Below, one piece after another: positions 48,731-57,200 of a DNA stretch of 64,000 bases. The DNA lies in contig NZ_UFQC01000022.1 in NCBI RefSeq assembly GCF_900496975.1, forward strand, positions 1-64,000. Direction: 5' to 3'. This stretch comes from Achromobacter veterisilvae. Its GTDB lineage: Bacteria; Pseudomonadota; Gammaproteobacteria; Burkholderiales; Burkholderiaceae_B. How positions within the stretch are numbered: position 1 is the stretch's first letter; each line of letters opens with the position of its first letter. Below the pieces are notes generated by a model that saw only the letters and a list, made by a program, of their open reading frames with translations, was not told where the DNA came from and made no database searches. A program made the position numbers and the translations under genes.

Positions 48731-48758
48731 TGAGTAACAGGGGCAGGCGGGAAGTTCC
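48731..48758 (-). promoter_or_regulatory. hrp-box-like promoter of the chaperone-effector operon
   Basis: On the minus strand GGAACT (48758-48753) is followed after exactly 15 bp by TTACTCA (48737-48731), about 62 bp before the chaperone start. The HrpL-type ECF sigma consensus is GGAACC-N15/16-CCACNNA, so ten positions fit, including the spacing. Bordetella type III genes use the related ECF sigma factor BtrS. Regulation by such a factor is inferred. Confidence 0.6.
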
Positions 48759-48852
48759 CGGACCGGCGCACGACCGCCGGCTCCTCCCATCTACGGGGAA
48801 ACCCGGGGAATCCAGGGGTAATCGGCGGCCGCCCGGCCAGGCGCCGCCACGC

Positions 48853-50475
48853 TCAGAAGGTGCCGCGGGGGGCTGGCGCCCACACGCTGTCCAAGGCGCC
48901 CTGGCCGATCCGCCGGGACGCCGCCTTCGCCATCCAGGCGAAGCCCAGGGCGGCCGCCAACGCCGTCGCGTCGACCGCCAGCGCCGCGGCCGAAGTGTGC
49001 GCCCACAGGCCCGTCCCGGGAAACAGGCCGCCCACCAGCGAAGTGGCTGGAATCGCCAGCGTCAGGGCGGCCGCCAGCCACAGCAGATGCACGCCCGCCT
49101 TGGCGCCGCCACGCAGGAACGCCCAGGCCACGCATGCGAAGAAGGCCAGGTAGTAAAGCCCGTGCAGCCAGGCATCCAGGTCTCCGACACGCCCGTTCAG
49201 CCATTTGGACGCGATCATCATCAACGAAATCCCGCAGACGCAGCCTAGGCACACGCCGACGGTCGCCGAGGCCATCAGCCGGGTGTCCAGACGCTGCGCC
49301 GGCACCTCTCCCGTCTTGCGGTCGGCGCGCTTGCGGCGCGTCTCGATCCACAGCAGGTTGCCGCTGTAGAACAGCCACGCGCCCGCCAGTCCGAGCAGGA
49401 AATAAAGCCACTGCACCGCCGCGCCGCCAAAAGACGCCATGTGCAGGGCGAAGAAGCTGCTGATCCAGAGATTCGGCGTATCCTGCCCGCCGGGCAGGTA
49501 GTCGCGGTTGAGGATTTTTCCCGTATACGGATCGACCGCCACGAAGCCGCCCCGCGCCCTCGGCGACACCGCGCCGGAGTCCTTGCCCCATACGCGCACC
49601 ACGGCGCGCGGACCGGTGACCTGCTGGTACTGCAGCGTGCTCGGCTCGAAACCGGGCGCCAGTTCCCGCGTCCGCGCCACGAGTTCCAGCGGCGCCAGCA
49701 TGGCGGCCGGATCCCGGGCGGCCGCGCCCGGCGCGGCGCCGCCGGGCCGCTGGAAGACCGACTCCAGCTTGCCGCCATACATCAGCCTGTCCTGCAGGCC
49801 ATAGATGCCGTCGTGGTACGCGAACACGACCGAACTCAGCGCCATGACGATGTGGAACGGCAAGGACACGATGCCCACGACGTTGTGCGCGTCCAGCCAC
49901 ATGCGCTTCAGGTTCTTGCCGGTCCGCAAGGCGAAGAAGTCCTTCACCAGCGAAGGCAGCAGCACGATGACGCCGGACACCAGCGCAAGCGCGTACAGCG
50001 CCGCGATGACGCCCATGATCCAGCGGTTGGGATCGTTGTCGACCGGCAGGCCCACGACGCGATGAAGCACGTCTATGAATGACGTCAGCCCGCTGGGAGC
50101 CGACTGCCCCATCCGGACCTCGCCGTCCGCGTCCAGGTAGGCGGCATAGTGGCGCACCGACGATTCGTCGTGATCGTCGGCCGCGGGATCCCGGACTTCC
50201 CAGCCCATCCGCGCCGGCACGTTTTCCGCGTCCTGCAGATGGATGTTGAATCCCTTGGCCACGTCCGGCCGCGCCGCCAGCACTCGGGCGATAAGATCCG
50301 GCGCCGCTTCCAGCGGCACGTGCGCGGCCTCTGTGCGCGGCGATGCCCAGCGGGCCAGCGGTTCCTTGAACACCGTCAAGGCGCCGGCATAGAAAGCGAT
50401 GAACAGCGCCATGCCGGCCAGGATGCCCGTCCAGGTATGGACGGATTTATAAATGCGTATGTAGTCGGCTCTCAT
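48853..50475 (-). CDS. PepSY-associated membrane protein
   Basis: A 540-residue inner-membrane protein of the PepSY-TM family. The first helix is preceded by YKSVHTWTGILAGMALFIAF; the heme-ligand-like His of relatives is in this segment. A second PepSY-type periplasmic part and VSLPFHIVMALSSVVFAY follow, with four to five helices at the C-terminal end. Relatives act as ferric-siderophore reductases (FsrB-like). It is the last gene of the iron cluster that begins with the TonB receptor. Confidence 0.88.
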   Translation of the reverse strand: MRADYIRIYKSVHTWTGILAGMALFIAFYAGALTVFKEPLARWASPRTEAAHVPLEAAPDLIARVLAARPDVAKGFNIHLQDAENVPARMGWEVRDPAADDHDESSVRHYAAYLDADGEVRMGQSAPSGLTSFIDVLHRVVGLPVDNDPNRWIMGVIAALYALALVSGVIVLLPSLVKDFFALRTGKNLKRMWLDAHNVVGIVSLPFHIVMALSSVVFAYHDGIYGLQDRLMYGGKLESVFQRPGGAAPGAAARDPAAMLAPLELVARTRELAPGFEPSTLQYQQVTGPRAVVRVWGKDSGAVSPRARGGFVAVDPYTGKILNRDYLPGGQDTPNLWISSFFALHMASFGGAAVQWLYFLLGLAGAWLFYSGNLLWIETRRKRADRKTGEVPAQRLDTRLMASATVGVCLGCVCGISLMMIASKWLNGRVGDLDAWLHGLYYLAFFACVAWAFLRGGAKAGVHLLWLAAALTLAIPATSLVGGLFPGTGLWAHTSAAALAVDATALAAALGFAWMAKAASRRIGQGALDSVWAPAPRGTF

Positions 50476-50490
50476 GATCGCGGCCTCCGC

Positions 50491-50781
50491 TCAGAGCGCG
50501 CCGGCAAGGAACAGGCCGCCATAGAGCGCCAGGCACGCCCCGCCCAGCCATCCCCAGGCGCGCAGCCCGCTGGTGAAGAAGTAGACGCCGCCGAGAACGC
50601 CCAGCCAGACGGGCGGCACGAGCCACATGGCCAACTGCGAGCGCGTAGCCAACGGTATCTCCGCCGTCAGCGCCGCGAGCAGCGCGCTGGCTCCCAGCGC
50701 AAGCGCGAAACCCAGCACCGCGCCGGCCAGGCTCTTGGATATCCAATCGCGCCGGATGGGAGCGGGCTTATCGCGCTTCAT
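50491..50781 (-). CDS. DUF3649 small membrane protein
   Basis: A 96-residue protein with three hydrophobic segments (LAGAVLGFALALGASALLAA, MWLVPPVWLGVLGGVYFF and ACLALYGGLFLAGAL). The start at 50781 (MKRDKPAPIRRDW) gives a short basic N terminus; the open frame extends nine codons. DUF3649 genes typically sit next to siderophore receptors and PepSY proteins, as here. The biochemical role is unknown. Confidence 0.8.
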   Translation of the reverse strand: MKRDKPAPIRRDWISKSLAGAVLGFALALGASALLAALTAEIPLATRSQLAMWLVPPVWLGVLGGVYFFTSGLRAWGWLGGACLALYGGLFLAGAL

Positions 50782-51055
50782 GCGTATCGCTCCTGCGCAG
50801 CCCGACAAGCGCGCCGAGGTACGGAATGAGGCAGAAGAACAGCATCAGGGCGGTACAGAACACGAACACGGCGGCGACGGCCGAGTACGCGCGCAAGCAG
50901 CCCCAGCCGCCGAACGCCAGCAAGACGATGCCGGCGGCGCGGGCGGGCCCTGCCGGCCAGGGAGCGCTAGCCCACCGCTGGTTCGGCGACGCGCGATAGA
51001 TGCAGAAACAGCCCAGGAATGTGACTGTCAGACTGAGTGCGTGCAGGAATTGCAT
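50768..51055 (-). CDS. DUF3325 small membrane protein
   Basis: A 95-residue protein with three helices (MQFLHALSLTVTFLGCFCIY, AAGIVLLAFGGWGCLRAYS and VFVFCTALMLFFCLIPYLG). It overlaps the DUF3649 gene by 14 bp. Start at the ATG 51055 is preferred over a GTG two codons earlier because AGGTG precedes it. The family accompanies TonB-dependent siderophore uptake genes; its function is unknown. Confidence 0.8.
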   Translation of the reverse strand: MQFLHALSLTVTFLGCFCIYRASPNQRWASAPWPAGPARAAGIVLLAFGGWGCLRAYSAVAAVFVFCTALMLFFCLIPYLGALVGLRRSDTHEAR

Positions 51056-51090
51056 GGTCACCTGGCGGGAAAAATAGAAGCCGAAGTCCA

Positions 51091-51141
51091 GCGGGCCGGC
51101 CCTTCCCGGAATCGTGGAGATTCCGGGAAGGGCCGGCCCGC
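51091..51141. repeat. Perfect 23-bp inverted repeat between receptor and DUF3325 genes
   Basis: The arms 51091-51113 and 51119-51141 are perfectly complementary and separated by the 5-nt loop GTGGA. The arms are very GC-rich, with the core CGGGCCGGCCC. There is no T-run on either side. In the receptor transcript it would form an extremely stable hairpin just past the stop, able to protect the receptor mRNA or reduce read-through into the small downstream genes. Confidence 0.85.
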
Positions 51142-51153
51142 GTCCGCAGCGGA

Positions 51154-53331
51154 TCAGAAGCTCACGTTGACGGATGCGGTAACGGTGCGGGCGGGGCCCA
51201 GCGTCGCGATCGGCGTCGTATCGCTGAAGATGCCGGCATAGTAGTGCCGGTCGAACACGTTATTGACGTTCAGGCGCAGCACGACGTCACGCCCGCCGAC
51301 CTTCGTGGCGTAGCGGGCGCCCAGATCCAATTGCCCCCAGCCCGGAATCTCCAGGTTGTTGGCCGCGTCGGCGTATTGCTTCGAAGTCGTCTGCACCCGG
51401 CCGCTCAGCGTCAGGCCGGGAACCCATGGGGTGTCCCATTCCAGGCCGAGATTCGCCTGCCAGCGAGGCGCACCGACGGCCGTGTTGCCGTCGTACCGGC
51501 CGAAGGACGTCTTGGTCTGCTTGCCTTGCGTATAAGTCACCCCGCCGAGCACGCGGACTTCGCGGGTCAATTCGCCGAACGTGTTCCACTCGACGCCGCG
51601 GATGCGCTTTTCGCCGCCGTCCGCGTACGTCGGGCTGGCTGGCGCGCCCTCGGTGACGAGAGTGGGTTTGGTGACTTCGAACAGGGCCAGGGTATTGGCA
51701 AAGGTGCCGGCGTTCCATTTCACGCCCAGTTCCTTCTGTTCGGTCTTGTACGGCGCGAAGACCTGCCCGAAGTTGGCCGCCATGGTGTCCGTAACGCTGT
51801 CGCCCTTGCTCAGGCCCTGCACGTAGTTCGCGTACAGCGAGACGTCCGGCCCCCACGGTTTGACGACCACGGCCACCGCCGGCGTCACGGCGTCCTCGTC
51901 GTAGCGGGAAGTCACATTGCCCGTCTTGTCGAAGTTCTTGGTCTTCACGCGCTGGTTGCGCAGTCCCGCGGTCAGGCGCAGCGCGTCATCGAAGAAGGAC
52001 ATGGTGTCGACCAGCGCCAGGCTGGAAAGCGTGCTCTCGCTCGTCTTGGGCGCATCGCCCGGCACCGACGGCATGACGGGCGCAATCGGGTCGTAGATAT
52101 TGGACCGGAACATCGACGCCGGGCCCGTGGCCGAGCCGTCTTCCGTGTCCAGGATGGAGGCTTGCAGAACGAGTTCGTGCCCGACGCTGCCCGTCTTGAA
52201 GCGGGTGCGCAAGCCTCCCTCGGCCGTCGTGCTGTCGGAATAGGCGCGCTGGCCGACGATCGATCCCGTGAAATTGCCGTCGGCGTCGATCTGCCGCGCG
52301 TGGGTGCCGTTGATGAGCCCGGACTGGTGGCTGTCGCGCCTGCCCAGTCCCGCGAACGCCGACACGTTGTCGTTGAAGCGGTATTCGACGCGCCCGACCA
52401 CGGCATTGCTCTGGATGCTGCCATATCCGGTGCTGAACTGATTGATGCGGGGATCGGGCGCTTCGGGAACGACGGACCCGCCGAACCAGAACATGGCGGG
52501 GGTCCCGCCCTTGAACGATTCCTGGCTGTGGTAGGCGTCCAGCGATGCCGTCAGGGCGCTGCCGCGATAATCCAGGCCGGCGGACAGGAACTCGCGCTTC
52601 TTGGATTGGCCGTCCAGCGTCGTGGCGCCGTCGCTGAAAGCGCCATTGATCCGGGCCCCCCACTGGTTGCCGGCGCCGAAGCGCCGGCCGGCGTCGATCG
52701 TCGTGCCCAGTTGTCCGTCGGCCTGCCAATTCACGCCGAATGTCGCATTGGGCGTGTCGCCCGCGCGCTTGGGCACCAGGTTCACCGTGCCGCCCACCGC
52801 GCCGCTGGGGGCCATGCCGCTGAACAAGGCGTTCGGCCCCTTGAGGATCTCGACCCGCTCGACGAACTCCACCGGGACGTGGCCCATGGGCGCCAGGCCG
52901 TACATGCCGTTGATCGCCACATCGTTCTGGTTGACGTCGAAACCGCGGATACGGAAATTCTCGTACGCGTGCCCGCTCGACGTCGTGAACCTGACCGACG
53001 GATCGTTGGCCATGACGTCGGCCAGCGTCCGGGCCTGCTGGTTCTGGATCAGCTCGGAGGTATAGCTTGTGACGTTGAACGGCGTATCCATGACGTCCTG
53101 GTTGCCCATCAGGCCCAGCCGCGCGCCCTGCGAGACCTGTCCGCCGGCATAGGGCTGCGGAAGCTCGCCATCCGCTATCGAACCCGCGGTGACCGTCACG
53201 GGCTGCAGCGTCGTCGTCGATTCCGCATTCTGGGCCCATGCGCCGGACACGGGCAGCATCAGCGGCAGCACAAGACCCGGCGCAAGCCGCCAGGCGCGTG
53301 AATCCAGTGAAAATCCTCTTTTCTTTGCCAA
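51154..53331 (-). CDS. TonB-dependent siderophore receptor
   Basis: A 725-residue outer-membrane receptor of the FhuA/FoxA-like group. A signal peptide (LAPGLVLPLMLPVSGAWAQ) is followed by the plug (DPSVRFTTSSGHAYENFRIR and VEILKGPNALFSGMAPSG) and a 22-strand barrel ending in NVSF with the terminal Phe. Start: TTG at 53331 is preferred, since GGGGTGGG precedes it and the signal peptide then has normal length; an ATG at 53415 would put the Fur box inside the gene. Iron-regulated uptake of a hydroxamate-type siderophore is likely, but the ligand is inference. Confidence 0.9.
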   Translation of the reverse strand: MAKKRGFSLDSRAWRLAPGLVLPLMLPVSGAWAQNAESTTTLQPVTVTAGSIADGELPQPYAGGQVSQGARLGLMGNQDVMDTPFNVTSYTSELIQNQQARTLADVMANDPSVRFTTSSGHAYENFRIRGFDVNQNDVAINGMYGLAPMGHVPVEFVERVEILKGPNALFSGMAPSGAVGGTVNLVPKRAGDTPNATFGVNWQADGQLGTTIDAGRRFGAGNQWGARINGAFSDGATTLDGQSKKREFLSAGLDYRGSALTASLDAYHSQESFKGGTPAMFWFGGSVVPEAPDPRINQFSTGYGSIQSNAVVGRVEYRFNDNVSAFAGLGRRDSHQSGLINGTHARQIDADGNFTGSIVGQRAYSDSTTAEGGLRTRFKTGSVGHELVLQASILDTEDGSATGPASMFRSNIYDPIAPVMPSVPGDAPKTSESTLSSLALVDTMSFFDDALRLTAGLRNQRVKTKNFDKTGNVTSRYDEDAVTPAVAVVVKPWGPDVSLYANYVQGLSKGDSVTDTMAANFGQVFAPYKTEQKELGVKWNAGTFANTLALFEVTKPTLVTEGAPASPTYADGGEKRIRGVEWNTFGELTREVRVLGGVTYTQGKQTKTSFGRYDGNTAVGAPRWQANLGLEWDTPWVPGLTLSGRVQTTSKQYADAANNLEIPGWGQLDLGARYATKVGGRDVVLRLNVNNVFDRHYYAGIFSDTTPIATLGPARTVTASVNVSF

Positions 53332-53352
53332 GATCCCACCCCAAAAGTATAT

Positions 53353-53372
53353 GTAAATGATAATGATTTTTA
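53353..53372 (-). promoter_or_regulatory. Fur box of the siderophore receptor
   Basis: The AT-rich stretch TAAATGATAATGATTTTTAT fits the Fur consensus GATAATGATAATCATTATC over most positions. It lies 20-40 bp before the proposed TTG start at 53331, where bound Fur-Fe(II) would block transcription. Confidence 0.75.
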
Positions 53373-53553
53373 TGTCTATTACATGATTCTGGGGCCAGTA
53401 CCCAAACCGTGTCAATGCGGCACTAATTCAGGAAATTGTCAGAAATAGCCGGATTTTGGGAGACGATATGCACAAATGGCCTAAGCGCGAACGGACGGCG
53501 CAGGGCGGCCAGACTCCACTGCATGGCCTGTTTCCGGGGCGTACACTGCTTTT

Positions 53554-53608
53554 GCGGGAGATGGCATTCCTCCCCCTGACCGCCAGTCCCGACTGAACGC
53601 CATACTCT
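53554..53608 (+). promoter_or_regulatory. Fluoride riboswitch (crcB motif), diverged, before DUF190
   Basis: The 5' half GGGAGATGGCATTCCTCCC (53556-53574) is the hairpin of the crcB motif and is followed by CCTGACCGCC. The 3' half (GACTGAACGCCATACTC) is changed from the usual CTGATGATGCCTAC, so the pseudoknot needs either one A-C mismatch or a shifted ATGGC/GCCAT pairing. TACACT at 53542-53547 would start transcription at about 53554. No terminator follows. Instead GCGGGAG, identical to the 5' strand of the hairpin, is the Shine-Dalgarno at 53609-53615, so control is probably translational. Confidence 0.8.
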
Positions 53609-53621
53609 GCGGGAGTCTTCC

Positions 53622-53951
53622 ATGGACGGATATCAGCTCACCTTCTTCACCCAGCAGGAGCGCCGGCACGGCCATCAGCAACTGTGCCAATGGCTGCTGA
53701 CCCTGGCGAAATCGATGCAGATCCGCGGCGCCACGCTGATCAGCGCCCAGGAGGGCCTGGGTAGCCATCACCGCCTCCATTCCGCGCATTTTTTCGATCT
53801 GGCCGACCAGCCCGTGGAAGTGACCATGGTCGTCTCGGCGGAGGAATGCGATGCGCTGATGGAGCGCCTGCGCAACGAGCCGGACCTGCACCTCTTCTAT
53901 GCGAAAAGCCACGTGGAATTCGGGACGATAGGCGATCCCGCCTCCAACTAG
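53622..53951 (+). CDS. DUF190 protein, riboswitch-controlled
   Basis: A 109-residue DUF190 protein, a small ferredoxin-like-fold family often linked to CrcB fluoride channels. MDGYQLTFFTQQERRHGHQQ at the start and HRLHSAHFFDLADQPVEVTM in the middle are close to the DUF190 protein at 59653, a clear paralogue. SD GGGAG ends 6 bp before the ATG. It is convergent with the MutS-like genes, ending 13 bp before them. Its role in fluoride tolerance is unknown; regulation by fluoride is inferred from the riboswitch. Confidence 0.9.
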   Translation: MDGYQLTFFTQQERRHGHQQLCQWLLTLAKSMQIRGATLISAQEGLGSHHRLHSAHFFDLADQPVEVTMVVSAEECDALMERLRNEPDLHLFYAKSHVEFGTIGDPASN

Positions 53952-53964
53952 GCGCGGTCCGCTG

Positions 53965-55539
53965 TCAAGCCGATCCGTTGGCCGAGGCCCGGGCATCTGC
54001 TTGCGCGGCGTCCGCCACGGCGGCCGCCGTTGGCTCCTTTTCCCGCGGACCGAATATTTCGGCGTAGAGGTCGGCGCCATAGCTCGTCTGCTCCGGTTCT
54101 CCCGGCATCATCTTGAAAGTGCGCGTGCCGTCGGACAGCCGCTGGGCGCGCAGAAACAGGTCGCGCGGGTCCCGGCGCGCATAGAGATGATGCGCAAGGG
54201 CGTACTGGTGCGTCACGAACGCAATCTTCACGCCGCCCTCCAGCAGCGCGTCGGCAATCATGCGCGCGACCTCCGAGCCTTCCCGCTCGTTCGTCGAGGC
54301 GAACGATTCGTTGAACAGCACCATCGCGTCCGGCGAGATTTCGTCGACGATGGCGCGCATTCTTTTCAATTCCTCGTCGAGCTTTCCGCTCTCCATCGTG
54401 GTGTCTTCTTCCCGCTTGTAGTGCGTGTACAGTCCCTCGCACAGATTGGCGGAGAAGGACTCCGCGCCCACGAACATGCCGCACTGCATCATCAACTGGG
54501 CGAGGCCGATGCTGCGCAGGAACGACGACTTGCCTCCCTGGTTGGCGCCGGTCACGACCATCAGGCGGCTTTCCCCGGCATCCAGCGTGTTGGACACCAC
54601 TTTCTTCCGCATCTTCAGCGCCAGGCACACGTCGTACAGTTCATTGAAGCGGTGCTCGCGCGCCCCCGATCCGGCGGCCTTGGGAAAGCAGACCGGCCCG
54701 CCCAGCGAAGACAGCCTGTCGCGCAGATCGATGCAGCACACGTAGAACGCCAACTCGGCGCGCAGCAAGGTGAAGAAGCTGGCGATGTGCTCCGCCGATT
54801 GCGCCAGCGCGTTGGCCACCAGGTTCAAGCCCCTGTCGGCCAGTTCCGACAAGGCCCTCGCGCCGTTCTCGTCGCGCGGAGGCAGCGTGTACTGGTACAT
54901 CTCGGGCTTCTTTCCGAACAGGCGCGCCAACCAATTGCGCTCGTCCCGCAAGGGCGTGCGCAGCACATAGCCGGCGCCGCGGTTGCCCTGGCCCAGATGC
55001 GCGCTCATCAGGATGCCGCCGCGGAACTTCAGCGTCTTCAGGTGGCCCTGGACCTCCTCGATATAGCCTTCGTCCAGTTCGTCGCGCAGCATCGCGAACA
55101 GCCGTTTCCACCCTTCGGACGAGAATCCGGATTCCACCCGCTGTGCCGTGTCGCGCAATTGGCGCAGCATGGGGATGAGGAGTTCTATCACCTCCATCGA
55201 GCCGTGCAGGATGGCCAGGGGGTAATGCAGCCCGATGCCCCAGTAGCTCTTCTTCTTCGATTCGAGGGCATCGATGGAAAGCTGGTACAACTGCTTGACG
55301 ACGTCGGCATGGGCCAGCGCGTCGCGCAGCACTGCCTGCCGGTGCTCGATCGTCTCCTTGTTGGACCGCACGGCGCCCAGGAGCGCCGCGCGCGCGACGG
55401 TCGTCAGGAATTCGTCATCGCCCGCCATGGCCTGCACCAAGGTGTGCAGTTCGAGGTCATCCATCAAATCGCGGCCATTGAGCGGCGGCGCCGCGTTCAT
55501 GTCGAAATCCCGATCCGGGTACATAAGAAAGACTTTCAT
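53965..55539 (-). CDS. MutS-like ATPase B
   Basis: A 524-residue protein with a MutS-type core (helical domain III) and ATPase domain V. Walker A is GANQGGKSSFLRS (about residue 330). The Walker B position reads VLFNESFASTNEREGSEVA (about 410), with Asn-Glu for the usual Asp-Glu. The mismatch-binding domain I with its Phe-x-Glu motif and the connector domain are absent, so it is not a standard repair MutS. The C terminus has an Ala-rich tail. It starts inside the stop of MutS-like A (ATGA), so the two are coupled and probably form a heterodimer. Fluoride control is inferred. Confidence 0.88.
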   Translation of the reverse strand: MKVFLMYPDRDFDMNAAPPLNGRDLMDDLELHTLVQAMAGDDEFLTTVARAALLGAVRSNKETIEHRQAVLRDALAHADVVKQLYQLSIDALESKKKSYWGIGLHYPLAILHGSMEVIELLIPMLRQLRDTAQRVESGFSSEGWKRLFAMLRDELDEGYIEEVQGHLKTLKFRGGILMSAHLGQGNRGAGYVLRTPLRDERNWLARLFGKKPEMYQYTLPPRDENGARALSELADRGLNLVANALAQSAEHIASFFTLLRAELAFYVCCIDLRDRLSSLGGPVCFPKAAGSGAREHRFNELYDVCLALKMRKKVVSNTLDAGESRLMVVTGANQGGKSSFLRSIGLAQLMMQCGMFVGAESFSANLCEGLYTHYKREEDTTMESGKLDEELKRMRAIVDEISPDAMVLFNESFASTNEREGSEVARMIADALLEGGVKIAFVTHQYALAHHLYARRDPRDLFLRAQRLSDGTRTFKMMPGEPEQTSYGADLYAEIFGPREKEPTAAAVADAAQADARASANGSA

Positions 55540-57158
55540 GATTGCAGCCGCTCCCTGATCCTGTCGGCGGTAAGGCCGTACTTTTCCGCCAAGGACATGG
55601 CGTACGAACGCCCGCTGGCGGGCGCCCTGACGACCTTGAAGGTGCGCGTGCCGGCCCGCAGCGGATCCACGGAACTGACCATGCTCACGACCTTGCCGCT
55701 GTACGACGCAAGTTCGTCGATGAACGTGACCCACACGCCGACCACATCCAGGCGGTCGGCTTCCTTCATGATCTTTTCGCTGAGGAAAAGCGCGTCCGCC
55801 AGCGAGGTGGACGTGAATATCTCGTTCATGACCAGCACGCTGCGCGAACTGGCCTTCCTCAGGATCTGGTGGATCCTGACCAGGTCGTCCTTGAGCTTGC
55901 CGCGCAGGTTGTCGATGTCTTCCTGGCGTTCGAAATGCGTGAAGATCCGGTCGCTCAAGAGCAGCCGCGCGCCGGTCCCCGGAACCGGGCACCCCAATGC
56001 CGCCAGGTGGAACAACTGGCCGAACATCCTGGCGAATGTCGTCTTGCCGCCCTGGTTGGGGCCGGAGACGACGATCATCCTCTGGCCGGCTTCCAGTTCG
56101 AAATCGTTGCAGACCACCCGCCGCCCCGCCGCCATCAGCTTCTGGCCCAGCGCGATGTCGAAACTCTCGCGCGCGTGGATGCGCTTGTCGGCATCGCTCA
56201 CCTCCGGAAAGCAGAAATGGCGGTCGATCCGGGCGAACTGCTCGACGTGCTCCAGGTAGGCCAGGTAGAACTGGATCTCCCGGTCGAACGTCGCGACGGT
56301 CGCGTCCAGATAGCGCTGATGGGCCGCGTAGAGCTCGTCCATGCGCTGGAAAGGGCCGGGGTTCAGCAGCGCAACGAATTCCAGCACCTTGGCTTCGATG
56401 TGGTTCATGTCGGCGGACTCGCGGAACTCGACGCGATGGTCCCGCGCCTCGCCCTGGCGGAACTTCTCGAAGGTTGCCTCGATGACCCGGCTGTAGTCGT
56501 CCTCCTGCGCGTAGCGGAGCACGCGCAGCGTCCCGCCGTCCACGATCACGCTGTAGCCGATCGAATCGAGTTCCGCCAGCAGCGCGGTTACGCCGGCGTC
56601 CATCGCGCCGAAGGCCGGAGACTCCACATAGCCATTGAGGAACTTGCCGAATGCGCCCAGCGCGCGCGACTGGACGGCGGAAACCAGCAAGGACCGGGAC
56701 AGTGCCGATACCGCCGCGCAGTAGGTCTGCATCGCTTCCAGGTGCCAGCGCTTCTGCTGCAACGCGTAATGCAGCGCCCTCGCCTGGCCGAGCTGCTTGC
56801 GCATGGCGCGCATGCCATCGGCGAACAGTCTCACCGCCGCCTGGACCTTGTGGTCCGCCAGATCGCGAAACACCTCGTGGCGGTAGGCGACGGCATCGAG
56901 CGACGCCAGCGGCTCGCGGAACAGGCCGACGAGTCCGTATTCGGCGCGGCCCGCCAGGATCGCCTCGACCGCCTGGTCGAGATTGAGGTCGACAAAATAA
57001 TCGGGTTGAGGCGGTGCCGCTTCCGTCAACGCCATGCTTGGCGGCGTCTCGGTGAACAACACGCTCAGTTCCGGGACGGTCCCCGGCAACGGGCCGGCCG
57101 GCACGGCATCCTTCGGATCTTTGCCGTTAAAACCGGAAATGGTGGTTGGGCTCGCCAT
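55536..57158 (-). CDS. MutS-like ATPase A, first gene after fluoride riboswitch
   Basis: A 540-residue MutS-like protein: an N-terminal region of about 60 residues, a long helical core (DYFVDLNLDQAVEAILAGRA onward) and ATPase domain V with Walker A GPNQGGKTTFARM (about 365) and Walker B SVLVMNEIFTSTSLADAL (about 445), again with Asn for Asp. No mismatch-recognition domain is present. The start at 57158 has GGAGGGAAGGG directly upstream; an in-frame TTG is 15 bp earlier. A fluoride riboswitch with terminator precedes it at 57201-57290. The role of a MutS-type pair in fluoride stress is unknown. Confidence 0.88.
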   Translation of the reverse strand: MASPTTISGFNGKDPKDAVPAGPLPGTVPELSVLFTETPPSMALTEAAPPQPDYFVDLNLDQAVEAILAGRAEYGLVGLFREPLASLDAVAYRHEVFRDLADHKVQAAVRLFADGMRAMRKQLGQARALHYALQQKRWHLEAMQTYCAAVSALSRSLLVSAVQSRALGAFGKFLNGYVESPAFGAMDAGVTALLAELDSIGYSVIVDGGTLRVLRYAQEDDYSRVIEATFEKFRQGEARDHRVEFRESADMNHIEAKVLEFVALLNPGPFQRMDELYAAHQRYLDATVATFDREIQFYLAYLEHVEQFARIDRHFCFPEVSDADKRIHARESFDIALGQKLMAAGRRVVCNDFELEAGQRMIVVSGPNQGGKTTFARMFGQLFHLAALGCPVPGTGARLLLSDRIFTHFERQEDIDNLRGKLKDDLVRIHQILRKASSRSVLVMNEIFTSTSLADALFLSEKIMKEADRLDVVGVWVTFIDELASYSGKVVSMVSSVDPLRAGTRTFKVVRAPASGRSYAMSLAEKYGLTADRIRERLQS

Positions 57159-57200
57159 CCCTTCCCTCCGCAAGGTCGATTGGCGGCGGTAAAGGACGCA

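Noticed and set aside
51091-51141. Intrinsic terminator of the receptor gene
   Set aside because: No T-run follows on either strand, so only a stable hairpin is supported.
51037-53301. A 754-codon plus-strand open frame opposite the TonB receptor
   Set aside because: It has shadow composition without recognisable domains. The minus-strand receptor is complete with a signal peptide and C-terminal Phe.
53965-57158. Annotation of the pair as ordinary mismatch-repair MutS
   Set aside because: Lengths are 524 and 540 rather than about 850, the mismatch-binding domain is absent, and Walker B differs.
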